From contig NC_088708.1 in NCBI RefSeq assembly GCF_963576615.1, positions 3,968,001 through 4,032,000 on the forward strand: a stretch of 64,000 nucleotides of DNA. Direction: 5' to 3'. The stretch's first letter is position 1, and each line of letters begins with the position of its first letter. Below, one piece after another: positions 63,901 to 64,000 of this stretch. The position numbers and the translations under genes are program-made. This DNA is from Watersipora subatra. Its lineage: Eukaryota > Bryozoa > Gymnolaemata > Cheilostomatida > Watersiporidae. The notes below the pieces were generated by a model. That model had not been told where the DNA came from. It did not search any database and worked only from the letters and a program-made list of their open reading frames with translations.

Positions 63901-64000
63901 CACATGTGGTGACAGCAGCATCGCCAAGTGCTAAAGATTTGTTCGAAGAGAAGTATGAATCAATTAGTGCTGCCTTTGGGCTTCAACAACAGAGTGACGA
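51978..64000 (+). CDS. LRRIQ1: LRRIQ1-like LRR and IQ-motif protein, 17 exons, open at right edge
   Basis: Exons: 51978-52224, 52342-52433, 52889-52964, 53085-53365, 55165-55356, 57250-57389, 57669-57795, 58593-59380, 59735-59971, 60179-60317, 60429-60581, 60854-61001, 62204-62397, 62593-62794, 63044-63137, 63302-63460, 63689-64000+. All junctions are GT..AG and in phase, giving 1193 residues. The N-terminus is acidic (MDDEDTVDDDLMAQ). An IQ calmodulin-binding motif lies at about 332-348 (TLIQSVYRGHRVRQR). Residues 386-510 are a charged E/K/R helix or coiled coil. RKSYKRPSSAAKH near 737-750 precedes the LRR block (about 774-1060: LVHLDLSSNNLTSM, LKYLDISHNKIS, LQVVDLSSNHLTSI, LEELLLNGNPL). The order acidic, IQ, coil, LRR matches LRRIQ1, a protein linked to cilia. 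The human protein is longer, so more exons lie beyond 64000. Residues 600-623 carry a threefold 8-residue repeat. Confidence 0.88.
53842..54821. mobile_element. hAT-like non-autonomous element in LRRIQ1 intron 4
   Basis: Flanked by CTTTCTGG (53834-53841) and CTTTCTAG (54822-54829), an 8-bp duplication with one change. Left end CAGGTTTGGGAAAAATCA and reversed right end TAGGGTTGGTGTGAAAAA are inverted; AAATCGATTT/GATTTAAATCA blocks follow inside, typical of many hAT MITEs. 980 bp, no transposase. It contains the palindrome at 54517-54566. Confidence 0.75.
54517..54566. repeat. C-run/G-run palindrome, relative of the one at 9689
   Basis: CAATAATATACAGCC is followed by a C-rich run, then ACATGG, a G run and GGCTGTATACCATTG, forming an inverted repeat. 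The arms share AT(A)ATACAGCC..GGCTGTATA..CATTG with 9689-9725. It sits inside the hAT-like element, so it inserted there or belongs to it. Confidence 0.7.
55373..56924. repeat. 19-bp tandem array, about 80 copies
   Basis: About 1.55 kb of TTCTGAAGACTTGCCTCTG units with variants (ACTTACCTC, ACTTGTCTC, TTCTAAAGA, TTTTCTGAA). A higher-order block of several units repeats (compare about 55,500-55,600, 55,620-55,710 and 55,880-55,970). It starts 16 bp after the exon 5 donor of LRRIQ1 and lies wholly in intron 5. Many units contain ACTTACCTCT or GACTTGTC, so cryptic splice sites are conceivable. Confidence 0.97.
57966..58505. repeat. 30-bp AT-rich minisatellite in LRRIQ1 intron 7
   Basis: Central units of 30 bp (TATATAGTACTTGTAGTTGT followed by GTATATAATA) repeat with little change between about 58,130 and 58,270; flanking units are degenerate. 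The frames YNIYSTCSCVYNIYSTC read from it are repeat artefacts. Confidence 0.93.
61319..62094. mobile_element. Tigger/mariner-like MITE in LRRIQ1 intron 12
   Basis: Left end CAGTGGAACCTCGGTTCTCG and reversed right end CAGTGGGACTTCGGTTCTCG are inverted repeats. TA precedes the left end (61317-61318); the right flank is TGTA, so the expected TA duplication is imperfect. The 776 bp include short frames but no recognisable transposase. Confidence 0.7.
63496..63578. repeat. 17-bp tandem repeat in LRRIQ1 intron 16
   Basis: Nearly five perfect copies of CTCTTCTGTTATACCTG begin about 35 bp after the exon 16 donor. Perfect identity suggests a recent expansion, likely polymorphic. Confidence 0.93.

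Overview
This is an intron-rich, AT-rich animal nuclear genome window. Protein genes are split by GT..AG introns, intergenic space is long, and transposon remnants are nested inside one another. The gene set (FBXL6-like F-box protein, ZAD-type zinc-finger protein, LRRIQ1) and the mix of Helitron, Tigger, hAT, piggyBac-like, CR1/Jockey-like and Ty3/gypsy pieces suit a marine invertebrate. My guess is a lophotrochozoan such as a bryozoan or mollusc, but the window does not prove it.

Layout. (1) 1.1-5.1 kb, minus strand: a complete seven-exon FBXL6-like gene, with a 40-bp and a 41-bp minisatellite in two of its introns. (2) 5.1-18.5 kb: no convincing host gene. It holds a 5'-truncated LINE (7.3-8.7 kb), a 178-bp hAT-like MITE with an 8-bp target duplication (9.19-9.37 kb), a tiny palindromic insertion (9.69 kb), and a Tigger-like element with a Harbinger-like MITE inside it (12.0-13.7 kb). 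(3) 18.6-25.4 kb, minus strand: a six-exon gene for a 623-residue ZAD plus C2HC/C2H2 zinc-finger protein with three AT-hook-like linkers. (4) 25.4-35.3 kb: non-coding, with a 43-bp tandem repeat and an inverted repeat of about 1.36 kb with arms of about 585 bp. (5) 35.3-47.0 kb: a stack of nested transposons. A Ty3/gypsy copy is cut by a Helitron and a piggyBac-like element and bordered by a second Tigger-like copy. A second gypsy fragment is separated from its LTR by a minus-strand LINE, which is itself split by a TTAA-flanked element. (6) 49.5-51.3 kb: a minus-strand Helitron-like element carrying an 830-bp polypyrimidine tract. (7) 52.0-64.0 kb, plus strand: 17 exons of LRRIQ1, open at the right edge. 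Its introns hold a hAT-like element, a 1.55-kb array of 19-bp repeats, a 30-bp repeat array and a Tigger-like element.

The three host genes have no obvious shared pathway: FBXL6-like is a predicted ubiquitin-ligase substrate receptor, the zinc-finger protein a predicted DNA-binding regulator, and LRRIQ1 a calmodulin-binding-motif LRR protein associated with cilia. Exon boundaries were deduced by hand from reading frames, splice sites and phase continuity; all junctions given keep the frame. I saw no convincing new multi-gene system. The most unusual items are the zinc-finger architecture, the long palindrome, the transposon stack and the palindromic micro-insertions.
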